Part shown: in pieces, positions 12,660-27,100 of the stretch
Layout of the letters: each line of letters opens with the position of its first letter
Position numbering within the stretch: the stretch's first letter is position 1
Source of the DNA: Mytilus edulis
Taxonomy: Eukaryota; Mollusca; Bivalvia; Mytilida; Mytilidae
Length of the DNA stretch: 64,000 bases
Reading direction: 5' to 3'
NCBI RefSeq assembly: GCF_963676685.1
Contig: NC_092350.1
Span: 5,879,486-5,943,485, forward strand
Translations under genes and position numbers: made by a program
Notes under the pieces: generated by a model
The model's database searches: none
Told to the model about the DNA's origin: nothing
The model's input: the letters and a program-made list of their open reading frames with translations, nothing else

Positions 12660-13700
12660 AAAATGACCTACTTTGATTGATTGTTGTTTGATACACTTCC
12701 AGTGGCAAATATTTCATGCATGCTCAGGACGAGACTTACTTGGGTAATCGCCAACAGTTTAGATTCTAATAATTAAAAACAATGTATTGAATTTAAATGT
12801 AAGTTTTAATTTTTTTATTCTAATAACGTATCTTTATTTTATATAAATATTTGTATGACAATGTATGACTAGTGGACGAATTGAATGAATTTAAATATTA
12901 GACCAATAAAACAAAAAATATTAGACCAAACATACCTCGAGATATTCACATATTGCACTAGACTCATTAACGACCACATCTCCGTCTGTAAACGTCGGTA
13001 CCTATAATTAGGATAATATTACTTACAGACTGAAATACAAAAACAAATATAATACATTAAACAACAAACATCTCCATCAGAAAACGGTGGTTTATAACAA
13101 AACCTTAGTAATTTGTTTCAGAGCCTATTCCCTTAAGCCAGTATTACACTTGATTTTTTTTTTTAATTTTACTGATTAAAGTTGTTAAAATAGACAGGAA
13201 TGCTGCAATCGCGCTTATATCTTATTTATTTAATGAAAGAAATAACAAATAAAGGCTTAAATTGGAATGCAAGCAAGTTAAAATGACTGAAGTAAATTTT
13301 CTACACATTTGGACGTATTTTGTCAGGTATGGGGATCCATGCATGTATGATGACGAAAGAATTTCTGAAATATAATATTTTATAAGATATTTAAATAATG
13401 TACGATAAACGGAAATTATAGATTACGGTTAAGTTAAAGTAGTGCAATTGAATATTGATTATTGCATAGAACATGCATAAAGTGTCTTCGCAGTGATTAT
13501 GTGAGTGCTATATATAATTCTGGATCACGTACCTCTCCTCTAGGGTTAAGTTTTAGGACGTCTTCTCCTTTCATTTCATTGTTGTCAAATGAAATTAATT
13601 TATTCTTATATCCACTAAATCCTTTCTCTTCCAAAGCTATCATTGCTTTCCAACACGGAACACTACCAGAACCCCAGTACAGAAACATATTCTCAGCCAT
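8898..13700 (-). CDS. Glutathione S-transferase, rho-like class, six exons, complete
   Basis: Exons in gene order: 13700-13533, 13001-12936, 11950-11870, 10839-10759, 9938-9870, 9116-8898 (stop included). All phases agree and give 227 aa, the usual cytosolic GST length. The N-terminal thioredoxin-fold half starts MAENMFLYWGSGSVPCW, then NPRGEVPTFTDGD with the cis-proline of the glutathione site, then VVNESSAICEYLE, the Glu-Ser pair that binds the gamma-glutamyl group. The alpha-helical half includes GPDFTMADVYFFP and ends with RPSIKASWPPHW, which I know as a hallmark of the fish and mollusc rho class. It should conjugate glutathione to electrophiles in the cytosol. An in-frame ATG 28 codons upstream (13784) offers an alternative start; see findings. 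Introns hold a SINE and a small higher-order repeat. Confidence 0.93.
10396..10715. repeat. Four-unit repeat of about 83 bp with alternating A/B units, in a GST intron
   Basis: ACATG landmarks fall at about 10408, 10489, 10575 and 10656 (spacings 81, 86, 81). Units 1 and 3 share CCTATCGC plus GTATGTTGACCGCTATA; units 2 and 4 share CCGTGTTTTGACCTCTATA. The present form is therefore a duplicated dimer of about 167 bp. Confidence 0.8.
12453..12652 (+). mobile_element. tRNA-derived SINE in a GST intron
   Basis: A pol III type head is visible: A box in GTGGTCTAGCGGG (about 12470-12482) and B box GGTTCGAATCCC (about 12530-12541). It is followed by a body with TTTGCGAAAGCAAATTTAC and GTTGGGTTGATGTTTAGACG, ending in a pure TA dinucleotide run (12616-12652). 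The body resembles conserved central domains shared by several mollusc SINE families; the exact family is not assigned. A target-site duplication was not evident. Confidence 0.75.
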
Positions 13701-13784
13701 TGTGTGTCTGTACTTACGTGATAAAACAGAAGTGTTCAACGATCGATAGGACAAGATTAAGAAACGTCTGGAAAGGCGGGACAT

Positions 13785-15145
13785 TGTGTGTGCGGTTAAG
13801 ATATAGTTCGATTTGATGACGCGCGTCTTTTTTAAGATATATTATCAACTTGTTTCATTTTAACCTTTAAAATATTACAACTTTCTTAGATAATACATGT
13901 AGGTTAAAAGAAGTGTATGAGGTATGTAACGATGGTAACAATGATTTACAGAAGTAATAAAATTCTTAATCAATGATATTCTTATTTAAATTGAACAACG
14001 TGAAAAAAATCCTATCTGGACATTTTCAAATTAGTCACTAATTAACGGTTTGATTCTTAATTTCTAGAAAATTCTAAATTATTCATACAATATAATGATA
14101 TTAATTGTTGGAGAAGGAAAGGGGAAACTAGTTTGGGGAGAGTGGGTGTAATCAGAACGAAAAAAGATTGTTTGTCCAGAGAGAAAAACAAACCATCTCC
14201 TCAAGGAATTTCCAACTGGACATATTTTGTGTTGTTGTATCATTGCCTCATTGTAGAGAACATGTGAACGATCACATACTTGTTAAACCCCGCCACATTA
14301 TGCATGTACTTCTCCCAATCGTGTGATTCAATGGTTGTCGTTGGTCGATATATGTTAGGTATGTTAATTGTTGTCCAATAATATTGTCAGGTCTTCGGTT
14401 TTGATTTATTTCACATTTGATCATGCTCAGCTCTTAATAAGTTTTTCAAATTGTTGAAGAACGTGTGGTAGGTAACCTGTAATTGAGCACATCTTTGCCT
14501 TTCATCATTAACAATCGTTGTAGCATTAGCATTAATCGTACAGCTTGTTTTTGTAATTTACGTGAGAGGTGTAAAAAGCAAGATATAAAAACAGCAGATT
14601 TAACTCATCATTGTCTACATAAGAAAATGCCTGCATCAAGTCAGGAATATGACAGTTGTTTTCAGTTCATTTATTTTAATGCGTTTGTCCTTTTGATTTT
14701 GCTATTTGACGTTCAGTATTACATTTGCCTTGGGGTTTGGTATTGTTGTTAACTACTCTTAAACTTTTATAAACAGCAGAATGTATCTGCATTACAAGAT
14801 AAACAAATTAGAAGAAAATAAACATTTTAAATGAACTTCGTTGTCTGATGAGTTCTCTTTGATTCTAATTGTTACTTGCTGTGGGATTTTGTTTGGAACT
14901 TGGACGAACGCTAATTCTTAAGATAAAAAAAATTATCTTAAGAACAGTTTTATTTTTTTATTCTAAATTGTAATTTATAGATGAATTGAACCACTATTTA
15001 CAGTCAACATAACACCTTTATGTATGAGGGTTGATATCAAGCTCTAATCGTCATCGCCGTATATTTCGTTGTCTAACAAAGGTTTGAGTGGATTATCCAG
15101 CATAAGCATAAAAAAGTTCTATTCTATACCAGAAATTTTGAAAGT
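13785..15145. other. Spacer between GST 5' end and peroxidase 3' end
   Basis: Both neighbours are on the minus strand, so this holds the GST promoter and the peroxidase downstream region. A clean hairpin lies at 14915-14944: TTCTTAAGATAA, six-A loop, TTATCTTAAGAA. Fragments of dispersed repeats occur around 14260-14400 (CCGCCACATTATGCATGT with GGTTGTCG, shared with 47135-47215). No TATA box can be assigned with confidence and no gene was seen. Confidence 0.5.
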
Positions 15146-15151
15146 TTTATT
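15146..15151 (-). terminator. Polyadenylation signal AATAAA of the peroxidase gene
   Basis: Eight bases past the TAA stop on the minus strand the sequence reads AATAAA. The very short 3' UTR is unusual, but this is the nearest canonical signal, and dispersed repeats or spacer follow. Confidence 0.55.
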
Positions 15152-15158
15152 TATGAAG

Positions 15159-18100
15159 TTATCTCAAATTGTAATCTTTCCATGCATTAAGTTCTTGTTC
15201 ACCGAGTCTTGGAAATGAATTGCATGGCTGTCTGTGCATTCTGAAATAAACAATCAATTCATATTCCTGGATTATTAAGGATAATTCTATGGTGGGGTTC
15301 GTGTTGTTTAGTCTTCAGCTTCTATGTTGTGTCTTGTGTACCATTATTTGTCCGATTGGTTGTTTTTCTTTTTAAGCCATATAGTTGTCAATTTATTTTC
15401 GATCTATAAGTTTGACTGTTCCTTTGGTATCTTTCCCCTATCTGTTGACCAATAGTTAATAATTCCAACTTGCACACTACAGAAGGAGATTACGTCATTT
15501 AAAAGCAAATTTGGTGGGATAAAAAAGTGATTGTAATGTTAATATACATTTGAAATAGAAATAAAGAAAGATATCTATATTGTGTTTTGTGTACTAATGT
15601 TTGTCTGCTTGTCTTTTCCCTTTTCAGCCATGGCGTTGTCAGTTTATTTTCCCTTTTCAGCCATGGCGTTGTCAGTTTATTTTCCCTTTTAAGCCATGGC
15701 ATTGTCAGTTTATTTTCCCTTTTCAGCCATGGCGTTGTCAGTTTATTTTCCCTTTTCAGCCATAGCGTTGTCAGTTTATTTTCCCTTTTCAGCCATGGCG
15801 TTGTCAGTTTATTTTCCCTTTTCAGCCATGGCGTTGTCAGTTTATTTTCCCTTTTCAGCCATGTCGTTGTCAGTTTATTTTCCCTTTTCAGCCATGGCGT
15901 TGTCAGTTTATTTTCCCTTTTCAACCATGGCGTTGTCAGTTTATTTTCACTGATGAGTTTGCATGTTCCTTTGGTGATTCTTAGTGTGGGGACGAAGTCC
16001 CCTATTCCACTAGAAAATTCAATAAAAAAAAAAAATCGGAAAAATTTCCCGAATTTTGCATTGTACTAATGAACTCAAAATCGTTCAATTTTTTTTTGTC
16101 GCGTTTTTGAATTTCCGGATCTGCGCAGAAATCTACTTCCGTTTCCGGTCTTGTTAACTAGAATGTATATTTATCAGTCTAAGAAAGGAACTAGTACTTA
16201 TTCATTTAAAAAAAAATGATTGTTATTAAAAAAAACGTTACCTGATGACAGCGTTTCTTTGTTTACATTGAATATGACGTCATAACTTAAATAACGTCAC
16301 AACTCAAATCCCTAACAACAGAACCAAAATTGGAAACGTAACGGTATTTCCGTTTCTCTTTTTAATATTGTTGATTTAAAAAAATATCATAGACTTCGTC
16401 CCCATTCACATGTAATGCCTGCCTCATATTATTTAAGACAATCAGAAAAGAATGTATTGACAAAACAAGTGGTCATTAACAATACACCTATCGTCAATAC
16501 CATAAGTTGTAGATACTCCTCTGTCTAAATAATTGTATAATCATATCATACCTTTCTTTACATCTGAAATTATATTATATAATATCAGATTATTACATGG
16601 CATTTTTCATGTTATCATAATCATATAACTTAGACTTAATAATTTAAGTAGCTTCTTAATTAACAGTGATAACTAATTTCTTTATAACTTATATTGAAAT
16701 TTAAAGCAGGCCTTTCTTTTTCTGTACACATGGATCAATGTAGATGAAATCAGAATTAGCATAAAGTTTAAATTATGTTTGAAACTTTTAAAAATGCATT
16801 TATTTTGGGTTTTTTACACAATATACTTTCCACTATCCAAATAATTGATGTTTTTCACTGAAAACATAGCACTGAGGTGTATTTTCCGGAATTTGCCGAG
16901 TATCACCGGAATGTCATGCGATAACGTTACGGAAAGGCATGTGATAACGTTCGAAGCATGTGATACACTTTTCATATCAGACCGCTAAGCACCAATTAGA
17001 AACATATGAAATTTACGTTAACTTTATACTATTATCATACAGTAAAAATCGTATGTTGATTACTGTATGATAATAGCATAAAATTAACCATAATTCCATA
17101 TTTTTCGAATTGGTGCTTAGCGGGCTGATATGAAAATTTATCACATGCTTCGACTGTAATCACATGCCTTTCCGTAGCGTTATCGCATGGCATTCCAGTG
17201 ATACTCGGCTAATTCCGGAAATTGCACCTCAATGCTACGTTTTCAGTAAAAAAAACATTACAAAGTAGTGTACAAAACAATTTTTTTGATACTGGAAAGT
17301 ATAGTGTGTAAAATAATAATAAAAAGAAAACAACAAAAAACAACAAAAAAATCATTAAATAAATGCATGTTTTAAAAGTGTCAAACATAATTTAGAAAGT
17401 TATATTAAAAAAAGTTGACTTTTCCAAACTTTTCATTATGTATATTGTTGAATTATTTCTTTGTCAATTCGTCCATATTGAAATGGGTTTCTTTCTCTGT
17501 TGAGGCATATAATAGAAAAATTTCATATCGAATGTACTACATTTTTGGGTCCGACATCCGTGAACTTTTCACTCTTTGACTGACTTCTATTTGGGAACCA
17601 AGTAAAAGGATCAATATATGAATTTGTTATTTTTCTCCATTGTTACAAAATTTGATAAAAAGATCATAACATCTTATTTTTCATATCGCAGGTATTATCA
17701 GCCCTCGGTCAATATCAGCCCTCGAGCCATGCGGCTCTTGGGTTGATATTGAACCTAGGGCTGATAGTATATGTGATATGAAAAATGCCATGTAATTATC
17801 TGATAATAACAACAAAAAATTATTGATTCAAAGCAAAAATAACTGTAAATAAACTCATCATAAAGATATTATTACAATAAGTTATTAGAATGATGTCTTA
17901 AACAATGACCCGACTTGTCGTTTAAATAACCAATTTGTGACACCATACAATAACTTCAAGTATATTTATTTCTTTAAAAGCCACAAAGAAACTTTGCCTG
18001 AAAATTTCAAATTTCAAAATAATATATTTTCCTAGTTCTTGACAATTAATGAGAGTTCGCTATTTTTAAGTCCCCGTGGAGGTAGCGAATTCATTCTACA

Positions 18101-21100
18101 TTCAGAAAATTGATACATTACTAGGTGATATCTATGCTATTTAGAAAATATTCACAGTAAGATTCAACGGTTTAATATGGACAACGTTCTATCTGATATC
18201 ATAAAGGTTTCAGGGGGTCAGGTTTTACATGTAGCATTGTCCACTACAAACCAATAAAAGTCTGTATTTGCAGTATTTGCGCTCGCTTGTACTGATTTGT
18301 ACTCGAATGAGTGTGAATTTAACTAGAAATAACTTCATATCTTTAACATACTCGACTGTACTGATTTGTTCTTGACCATGCTTTAAAGCCTTAACTTACA
18401 CTCAAGCTATAATCCGGTCACAACTTGTACTTAGCCCGTTCTAAACCTGTTTTTAAGTTTAGATCAGCATTAACTAAGCACCTTTAACTTACAAACAGAC
18501 TTACCCCGGAAGTGGTGAAACAAAGGCTTTTGGTTGGACTGAGTGTATGTCAGTGTTTCGACACAACAGGGAAGACAACGACTGCTGTTTTATTATATTC
18601 AACTGTTCTGTAATATTCAGACGAAACATTGCTCAATTATTGAAGACAGAAATGTATATGTAAGGCACTTTTAAATCAAAATTGCTTCGAAAGAAAAAAA
18701 GATAACAGCATGATTAATAGCAACTTGGGTTTTGAATATTATTGCATCATCTTTTTTTTTCTCACAATCTCAAAGGTTCCATTCGCTCTTATTCAAAATA
18801 TGTTGAATTATGTTTGGGTTTTATTGGTCAGAAGAGGAATATTTTGCTCGAATTGTTTTTCTTGAAAAAACATGATTACATCATTTTGATCAGCGGAAAT
18901 GCAAACTTGTCTCGGAGACTATTGTCTGTTGTGTTTTGGGTTTTTTTCTTTGACAAATGGTTTCCCTTTGTTCTTAGTATTTTGTCCTTATTGATTGATC
19001 AAGTTAGCTACAGAATTGCAACTTTCTCAGGCATAGTCAACCCTGGAAGGTTTGAGTTTTATTTGTATATATGCCTTAAGTCATGGCATGTGCATGGAAA
19101 TACGTAACATGCTTATTTAGTATTACTGCGAGTGACCAATCAAAATTGATTTCATACATGTGCGTGACCTACATGTATCATTATGTGTGTCATACAACAA
19201 AGTGTCCCTTAAACGCAAAATAACACTATTAGCAAATGCACTTACCACTGGTAAATCCGGTTTGCGGAAATTTGTTTTCATAATAAAATCTGTCTCCTGT
19301 TTTGTACATTAAGAACTGTAAGCCTATAAGACATCCAAACGTTGGTCCTACCAATGAACCTTTTAGGGGCGTTTCCGACAGTCCCCCGGGAAATAAATCT
19401 ATATCGTCAGGATGTCTGTAGAAGAAGAAAAACATAACTTATCATTGATACACACTTTCCGTCTACAAGACTCATCCGAAAGCTCGAATAAAAAAATGTA
19501 CAAAAAGGTCAAACAAAGTACGAAGTTGAAGAGCGTTGAGGACCAAAATATAGTAATCCTTTTGCCAAATGCAGCTAAGGTCATCTATTCCTGAGGTTGA
19601 TTTAAGAAAATACTAAATGTTTGATAAGGAGATGTCAATTCGAAATTAAAAAATAATTTAAAAGAACAGCATTTAGTAAATGTGAACATACAAATTATAT
19701 CTTACTTGTATATATTTTGCAAGGATAACGCAGCCCCTTTGTCGTGGTCTACAAGTCCTGTTGGTCCAGCAATAAAAGTCCAAGCAGGTTGCAAACCACA
19801 ATGCCGTCTGAAGCTGTTGTATGATGGTAGTCCATGATCTCGACCTCTCTGAATATTCAGGGCACTGTGGAAATATAACATTTTCATATTTGTTTTGTTT
19901 TGTTCAAACCGTGTATGCTTGTAATTTTTTTTTTTTGAATTATTAACCAATAAAGATGTTATGACTTGTATAAATATTTGATGACATTTTGCATACTTAT
20001 GTTGTGTCTATGCAATTGACATCCCCATGTTTATTAAACGTATTACTTGTCTGATTATTTTGTTCCACAAAGTTGTAAGTTTGTTTAATATTCCCTATAC
20101 GGTAGCAGGTATGAGATGGTTGTTTGGTGTTACGTGTATTCAATTTTCGACAAATAACGTAGCCAAGTTAATATTACCCTAAGTCAAAACCGTTCCCTGG
20201 TCTCGTCTGGAATAACCTATTCCTCACAGTTGGTGTTAGGAACCTATCTGATTGTGATTGGAATTGATTTAACATCCATCTTAAGATACCCTCAACACCA
20301 AAGTTTTTCCTGTCATAGATAGTGCGGGGGTTGAAGAACTCATTCTCTAATGGGATATTGTGCATCTCATTAAAGTTCATATCACTCGACCCAATTAATG
20401 ATCCTATAAAGGTATGACCTATTCTAAACGCAGCCGCTCCAAAAGCATTTCTCGTTCCTGCATCTACATTGTCATTATATTGTGTGTTAAATCCAACAGG
20501 CTTTGGTAAAAGTCCGAATTGCGAAGTTAATTCATCACCTAGTAATGCGGGTAAGAATTCTGTGAATACTATGTGTTGATAAATGCCAGTTAAAAGTTTC
20601 CTTGTCTCTTTGTATATGCGCTCTCCGTTCCAATGTAGATTGATCTCGTGTAAAATGTCAGCGATTCTGTTATGTTCACGCATGAAAAGTGTTTGAATTG
20701 TATTTAGAAAAGGGTTTTCTGTGTGTCTTTGGTCACCTTGAAATATAAAAAAAATTCTTAGTCAACTTCATTGCCATTGCGTGTAGTTCACAACAGAGTT
20801 TCATATATAAAAAAATTACTTTTCAACTGAACTTCCTGAAGAGAAATATAACGTTACTTTGAGTGTTTACGATGTTCCTTAACGGTTTAAGAATGAAAAC
20901 TTTCGTAACATTGCTGCCAAAGCTATTCGATATAATCCATTACAATTATATAAACAAAAAACTATTACCGATATAGATTAAGTTGTCGATCACTTCATAA
21001 AGGAATACCAAATTTTTAGTGTTTTGGGGTTATTTTCTTAGAAATTATTATAGATATAAACTGTAAATAACAAAAAAATATTAGCAGTAAATATGTTGAA

Positions 21101-24100
21101 AACCAAGACAGAGAGAGACTGTGTACTGTAGCAATGACCAACACATTATAATCTACAAATATGAAACATCTACGGTCAATTACGCCAGAGGATAGAAAAT
21201 ACATAGTATTTCGAATAATTCAAAATGTTATATAAAAGTATATTTAAAATAAAGATCAAGAAAGTCTTAGAGCTTAAAATAGAAATGGAGGTGATGTTTC
21301 TTCAATTTGAAATTGTTCTACGAATAACCGTTACAATTGATAATTGCGATGTTAAAGTAACTTTAGAAACATTGGACTCGTGTCATTACTGATTAGCTAA
21401 AACTTAAGACCTAATAGAATGTCTCGTACCATGTATAAAATAAGCTGAAAAAAAAACCCGAAATGAAATAAACATAAACCTATTCCAGAGGGTTCCATTC
21501 CCGAGATTGCATAAATTGCAATTATTGCATATAATTATTCTACAAATAAAAAGCTAAATTTAACAAGAACTATCTTTAAAAAAGATATCCGACGTATTTA
21601 AATTTGAGTGTATGTTTAAAACTATCATTTCGATAACCTTCAGAAGCACAAAGATACCATTTAAATAACGTTTTCCAGGGCCGTAACTACCTAGGAGGCA
21701 GGGGAGGCAACTGCCTCCCCTGAATTTTCTACACCAATTTTTTTTTTCTGAAGTTGTAAAATGAAATATTGACAATATGTACACGAAGAACTTGAATTTA
21801 TATTATAAACAACACAAGTTTGTACAGTTTTAACAGTGTTATCATGATACGTGATATATCTGTCATTTCCCGGATTTTTGATCGAAAGTGAACCGTTTCA
21901 GTTTTTTTTTTCGTGTGGCCGTCCGTCTTAATTTATTCAGTTTTCATACGAGAACACAAATGAAACTTTGCTTTCGACAATTTTGAATAAAACTTAACTA
22001 TTCACATTTATTTAGGGGCTCAATTAATCAGAGGAAGTTTCCATTGTATTGTGAATCTTTTATAATATCGGAAATTCGTTACCGGCTAAATGAGCTGTTG
22101 GGTTATTAAACATTTTTTAACGTCTCCCGATCGTACGATAACAATCTGGTCAATGCCTTAGTAGTTAAACACTCCCATTCGTTGTAGCAGGGACTTTCTA
22201 TACTAAGTATATACTAGTATATATAGGTCCCTGGTTGTAGTTATATACATGTTGATATATACCAAAAAAATACACTTAAATTTACGTTAATTCAAGGTCC
22301 TAGATAAAAAAAAAAAATACCTTGCGTTCTATGATCTTGCTTTATATGTTTTTTTAACTTACCAGTTTGATTTCTAACGAAAATATCTTTAAATACAGAT
22401 AATAATTGTTGCATAAAAATGCTTCCAGGATCCAACAATGAGCTGATGTTTCTTAAAGTAAGGAAATCGAAGGAAAACGGGTCATTTTTAGCTATATTCA
22501 GAAAAAAAATCAGCCGGTCACAATGTATTTAATGTTAATAATTATAGGTCAAACTACGGCCTTCAAGACGGAGCCTTAACTCACCCGAACAGCAATCTCA
22601 GGTTGCTTTGCATAAAAATTGCTTCCAGGTTAAAGCAATACTGATGTTTCTTAAAGTAAGGAAATCGAAGGAAAAGGGGTCATTTTAGCCATTTTACTGA
22701 GAGAAAAAATCGGCGGGGAGCTGCGTCCCAACCCCCCTCTCAAGGGGGCATCAATCGGCGGCCCCCAAACCCATGCCTCCCCTGAATTCGAACCCTAGTT
22801 ACGGCCCTGTTTTCTCTGTTTATGTTCAGTTATCTTTCTGTTTACATTCACCAAAACCCCGCGGAAATCTCACATGCGTAGGTGCGTTCTAAAAGTCAGG
22901 TACGTTCGTACAACAAAGTTTACATTAAAAATTATATAATTGTCCCGAATAAACAGCTGTCACGGAGGCAAAAAGCTATTGGAGAAACAATTATTTTAAT
23001 AAAAATATAAATCTTTGTAAGATCTAGTCAAATATTTTTAGTTTTTCACTGGCTTTCCATTACGATATAATGAACGAGACGTTTTTTCAAACACAACCAA
23101 ATCACCCACCATGACAGCATTTTGTCCAATCACAGAAAGGATTTTCGAGCATGCGTATTCTGTTGCCATAGTTAAGCGTCCTTAAGTTCAAAGAGAACAA
23201 ACCGAAAATATACCGACTACGTCGAAAAAAAAACTTTTAAAAACTTTTAATTTATAAAATGCCTGTAACATTTAATAACATAGATGTGAATGTTTTTAAT
23301 TAAGAGCAATAAAATGTGTTTTTGTGGTTTCATATATTTTTTTCAATTATAAAGCAATCTTAAATTATTCATTCATTTATTAGTCCGTACCTGAACGAAA
23401 ACATCTCGTGTTTTCAATACACTCTCCTTCTCCTTGTGGTAGCAATCCAAATGAGCCTTCATACAATTTCCCTGTGATAAAATACAATCGAGATGTCACA
23501 ATTTAAAGTAATTATATAAATCATGATGTAAATACTTATCGTTGATTAGCAAACCTGCAGTTAACATGTCTGAGAAAGTTTTATATAGACAACAGTAGGT
23601 TACTGATGTTCTTATTTCATTACTACATTATTAGTGAATAGTCAATGGCTTACGTTTCCTATCATGTTTTCCTTGATAGCTGCTGTCAAGGAGGCTATAA
23701 ACCCAAGCGTTCCAATTTAAAACAATCTCTTCAAAACATTTACGGGCGCCTTCGCTAGTTGGTTGACCGTTATGGAATACAAATGATGTTTTTCACTATC
23801 ACAGATTACAGTTAAATTATGACTACAAGACAAAACATACAATACTTAACATGATTTGAATGATTGAGTTGTTTAAAACATTGAACATGTATACATTTTT
23901 TAAGGAAAAGAACTGCATAAAATATACAAACTGGTGAATAAAACCAAGCAATATGGATTCCACCTGGAACATAAAAATTTCACACACTAATAGAAATATA
24001 ATAAAGGGGGACAGCTCTTAAGTCAAGTGTTTAATAATAGTGCGTCTCTTTGTTTTGACAGTTGTTTTAAAAGTTTATTAATTATATAAATCATGTCTAT

Positions 24101-27100
24101 ATCTTCGTTGCTTAACAGCCAAATTAAGTTGCTTTCATCTGAAAGTTTATCTGTTTCACAGATGATAATTGTATGTTTCAATCGTCGTAAGCAAATCCCG
24201 TCCCTCTTTTCCTCGAATGTGACCTACTGAATTAGACTGATCACCGGCTTTGTACTTATATGAGCAATACCCCGACGAAGGCAGCATGTGGGAAAGGCTT
24301 ACACTTTCGGAGCACCTAAGAGCACCACTGGTTTTTGTTCGGGTTCATGCTGCTCAGTCTTTTGTTTTCTTTGCTGTGTTTTGTGAACTGTTTATGTCTT
24401 TTCCTTTTTTTGCCATGGTATTGTCAGTTTATGTTCGACTAACTAGTTTCAATGTCCCTTTGGTATCATTCGCCTCTCTTATTCTACCTTTCTGTCTGTC
24501 TTTTATATATTGTTACGGTTCAATTTCAAAAATGATAAAATATTTATTTAAAACTTGAACTGATTTTTTTTGACACAGTCTTTTTACAATACAACTAGAA
24601 CACACCCGTGATATCGCGCGCCGTGACTGAATTAAAGTATATAACTATGCGCAAGCCTTATTTTAGTATTACTATTGTCATCTGATAAAGTCATGCCGAT
24701 TATAAGATACACAGTTTTCTCTGCTTTCAAATCTTTCTGTTTGAACCCGTCGAACTGGAACTTATCAATTATTGGTAATATTAATTATTTGGAAAACAAA
24801 AGGTCCTGGAATGGAGTATTTTTTAATCAACAGCATTGTCCTATATAAGTTATAAATAAAGTTGAATTCTTTGATTCGCTGTTTTACGTCATGCCCGCTA
24901 ACAAATTGAAAACTGTATCTATATGCCTTATTTTAAGTCCAGATTTTTAGTATTCGTATTGTTATCTTAGAAAGTCTTACTGATTAAAATACTACAATAG
25001 GTAACAATTTGACAATTTAGTAGTGTGAACCCTGTGATTATGACCCGTGTATATAGCATATTAATCATGAATACACCGTTTGTTGGTGCGCCTGTCAGAT
25101 GCGGAACGTACAGAAGGTAATAGGTAACAGGTGAATATACAGTAACTATTGGTATCGGTATCGGACTCGACCCGGAACTTCCTAATTATTGGCAATATTA
25201 ATTACGTGGAAAACAAAAGGGCTTGGAGTTGTGTAATTTTTAATCTACACCTTTGTACTATATTAGTTATATATAAAGTTGAATTCTTTGATTCGTCGTT
25301 TTTACGTGATGACGGCTGACAAATTGGACCTCGTAATTTTAGTATTATAGAAGTGCACTATGTACCTCACAAACTATTTTGTTTTCATCTAGGCTGACAT
25401 TGACAGAGGTTTGGCAAAATAACCAATGACCGAAACATTGAACAGTTGAAGAATTAGAAAAAAAACAGTGTACGGGTAAGTTGGAAAATATTAATTTTCG
25501 GGAACAAGATATAAAATAATTTCCAGAAATCACATGTTCATGGACTAAGAAAAAAATAATAAAATTAATAGATCTATAAATTATTATTCGAGGTAATTAT
25601 TTGTGAGTATTGGATGTAGATAAACCAAAATACATATTTAAAGTCAACAAAAGTTTTTAATAAATAAGTCATGCTTTAACTCTACCGTTCTTTAAACTAA
25701 CAATTGATTCAGCTAGATGATTCTTATAAACTATTAACATGGTTTGCTTTACATTTATATAAACAAAATGAGGTAAGTTTCTAGTTGCATATACGGAAAT
25801 TATTTAAAAAGAAGACGGAGGCACCTAGGAGACGATAAATAAATCATAAGTCGAAGAAAGGGACCAAAGACCAATATACAAGCATCATTTCACAATTCTC
25901 CACAAAAAGCAAAGATTGGGCAATAATTCAAATTTCAAGGATGGGTCGGGTTCTCTGGGAGCGGCGTTCGCTGTATAGCTCATATCAAGAAAATATTTCG
26001 TTATAAGTCGCATTGGATTACGTCACTAACGAGAACGGAAGACGAGATTTTAAAGATATACGACAAGAAATTTTATAACAGCTACCAATATCAATATGGC
26101 GTCTGTTATACTCTTCAAATGATTACTTCAGTTTTACCATAACCAAGATTAAAACCTATTTGTTCGAAAGCTAAACTGTGTATAAACGAACTAGAGGCTC
26201 TAAAGAGCATGTGCCGCTCACATTGGTCTATATGCATATTCAAGAAAGGACACTCTCCAACATTGTAGACGAGAATTGAATTCATGACAAAAATCTTAGT
26301 TTCTTTTTTTTTTCTTTCTTATATTGCTGATCATTGAAGTCCATTTAGTTTCTCTCTATCTTATTTAGCTTTTGCTCCAAACACAAAAGAGAGCAATAAC
26401 TCCTATGAAGAGTAACAGTCTACTAATTATATCGGCAAAATTTGAGTTGTTAGTATATCTTATCTTGCCTATCATTATTGATTATCTAAGTTTCTATCTA
26501 TCTATAATAATTTTTATCATATAAGGCAAAACGCAAAAAAAATTGGTAAAATCTTCATTAAAGGGCAATAACTCCAATAAGGAGTTGTTGGACAGTTTTC
26601 GCCATTTGTATAAATTGTAGATCTTGTCTTGGTGATCATTTTTGTTTATCTAAGTTTTATTCTATCTATTATAAGTTTTACGATATAAGACAAAAACGCA
26701 AAAAAATATTGTACAAATCAAAGGGCAATAACTCTAATAAGGAGTCAACTGACGATTTCAACTATAAAACTTATTTGAAGAACTTGTCCTTCTGATCATT
26801 TTTGCAGTTTAAAGTTTCTCTCCATCTTTAATAGTTTTCAAGATAATAGGCAAAAATGAAAACAAATTGGCAAAATATATCATTTAAGGGCAATAACTCC
26901 TACAAGAAATCGTCTGACAGTTTTGACGTATACGGACAATTGGTAGAGCTCAACATTCTGAACAATTTTACTATTTTCGGATTTCCTCTATTTAAAACGG
27001 TTATCAGAATAATAGACAAAACTTGCATTTTACCCCACATGTTCTATTTTTAGCCACGTCGGCCATCTTTGTTGAGGCGAGGTCATCGGACAAAATTTTT

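Noticed and set aside
15499-16069. Long open frames of 85-160 codons on both strands with a repeated 11-residue peptide (for example [11 protein letters not shown]).
   Set aside because: They are the unavoidable translation of a 33-bp array whose period is divisible by three; the array is a retroelement-tail expansion.
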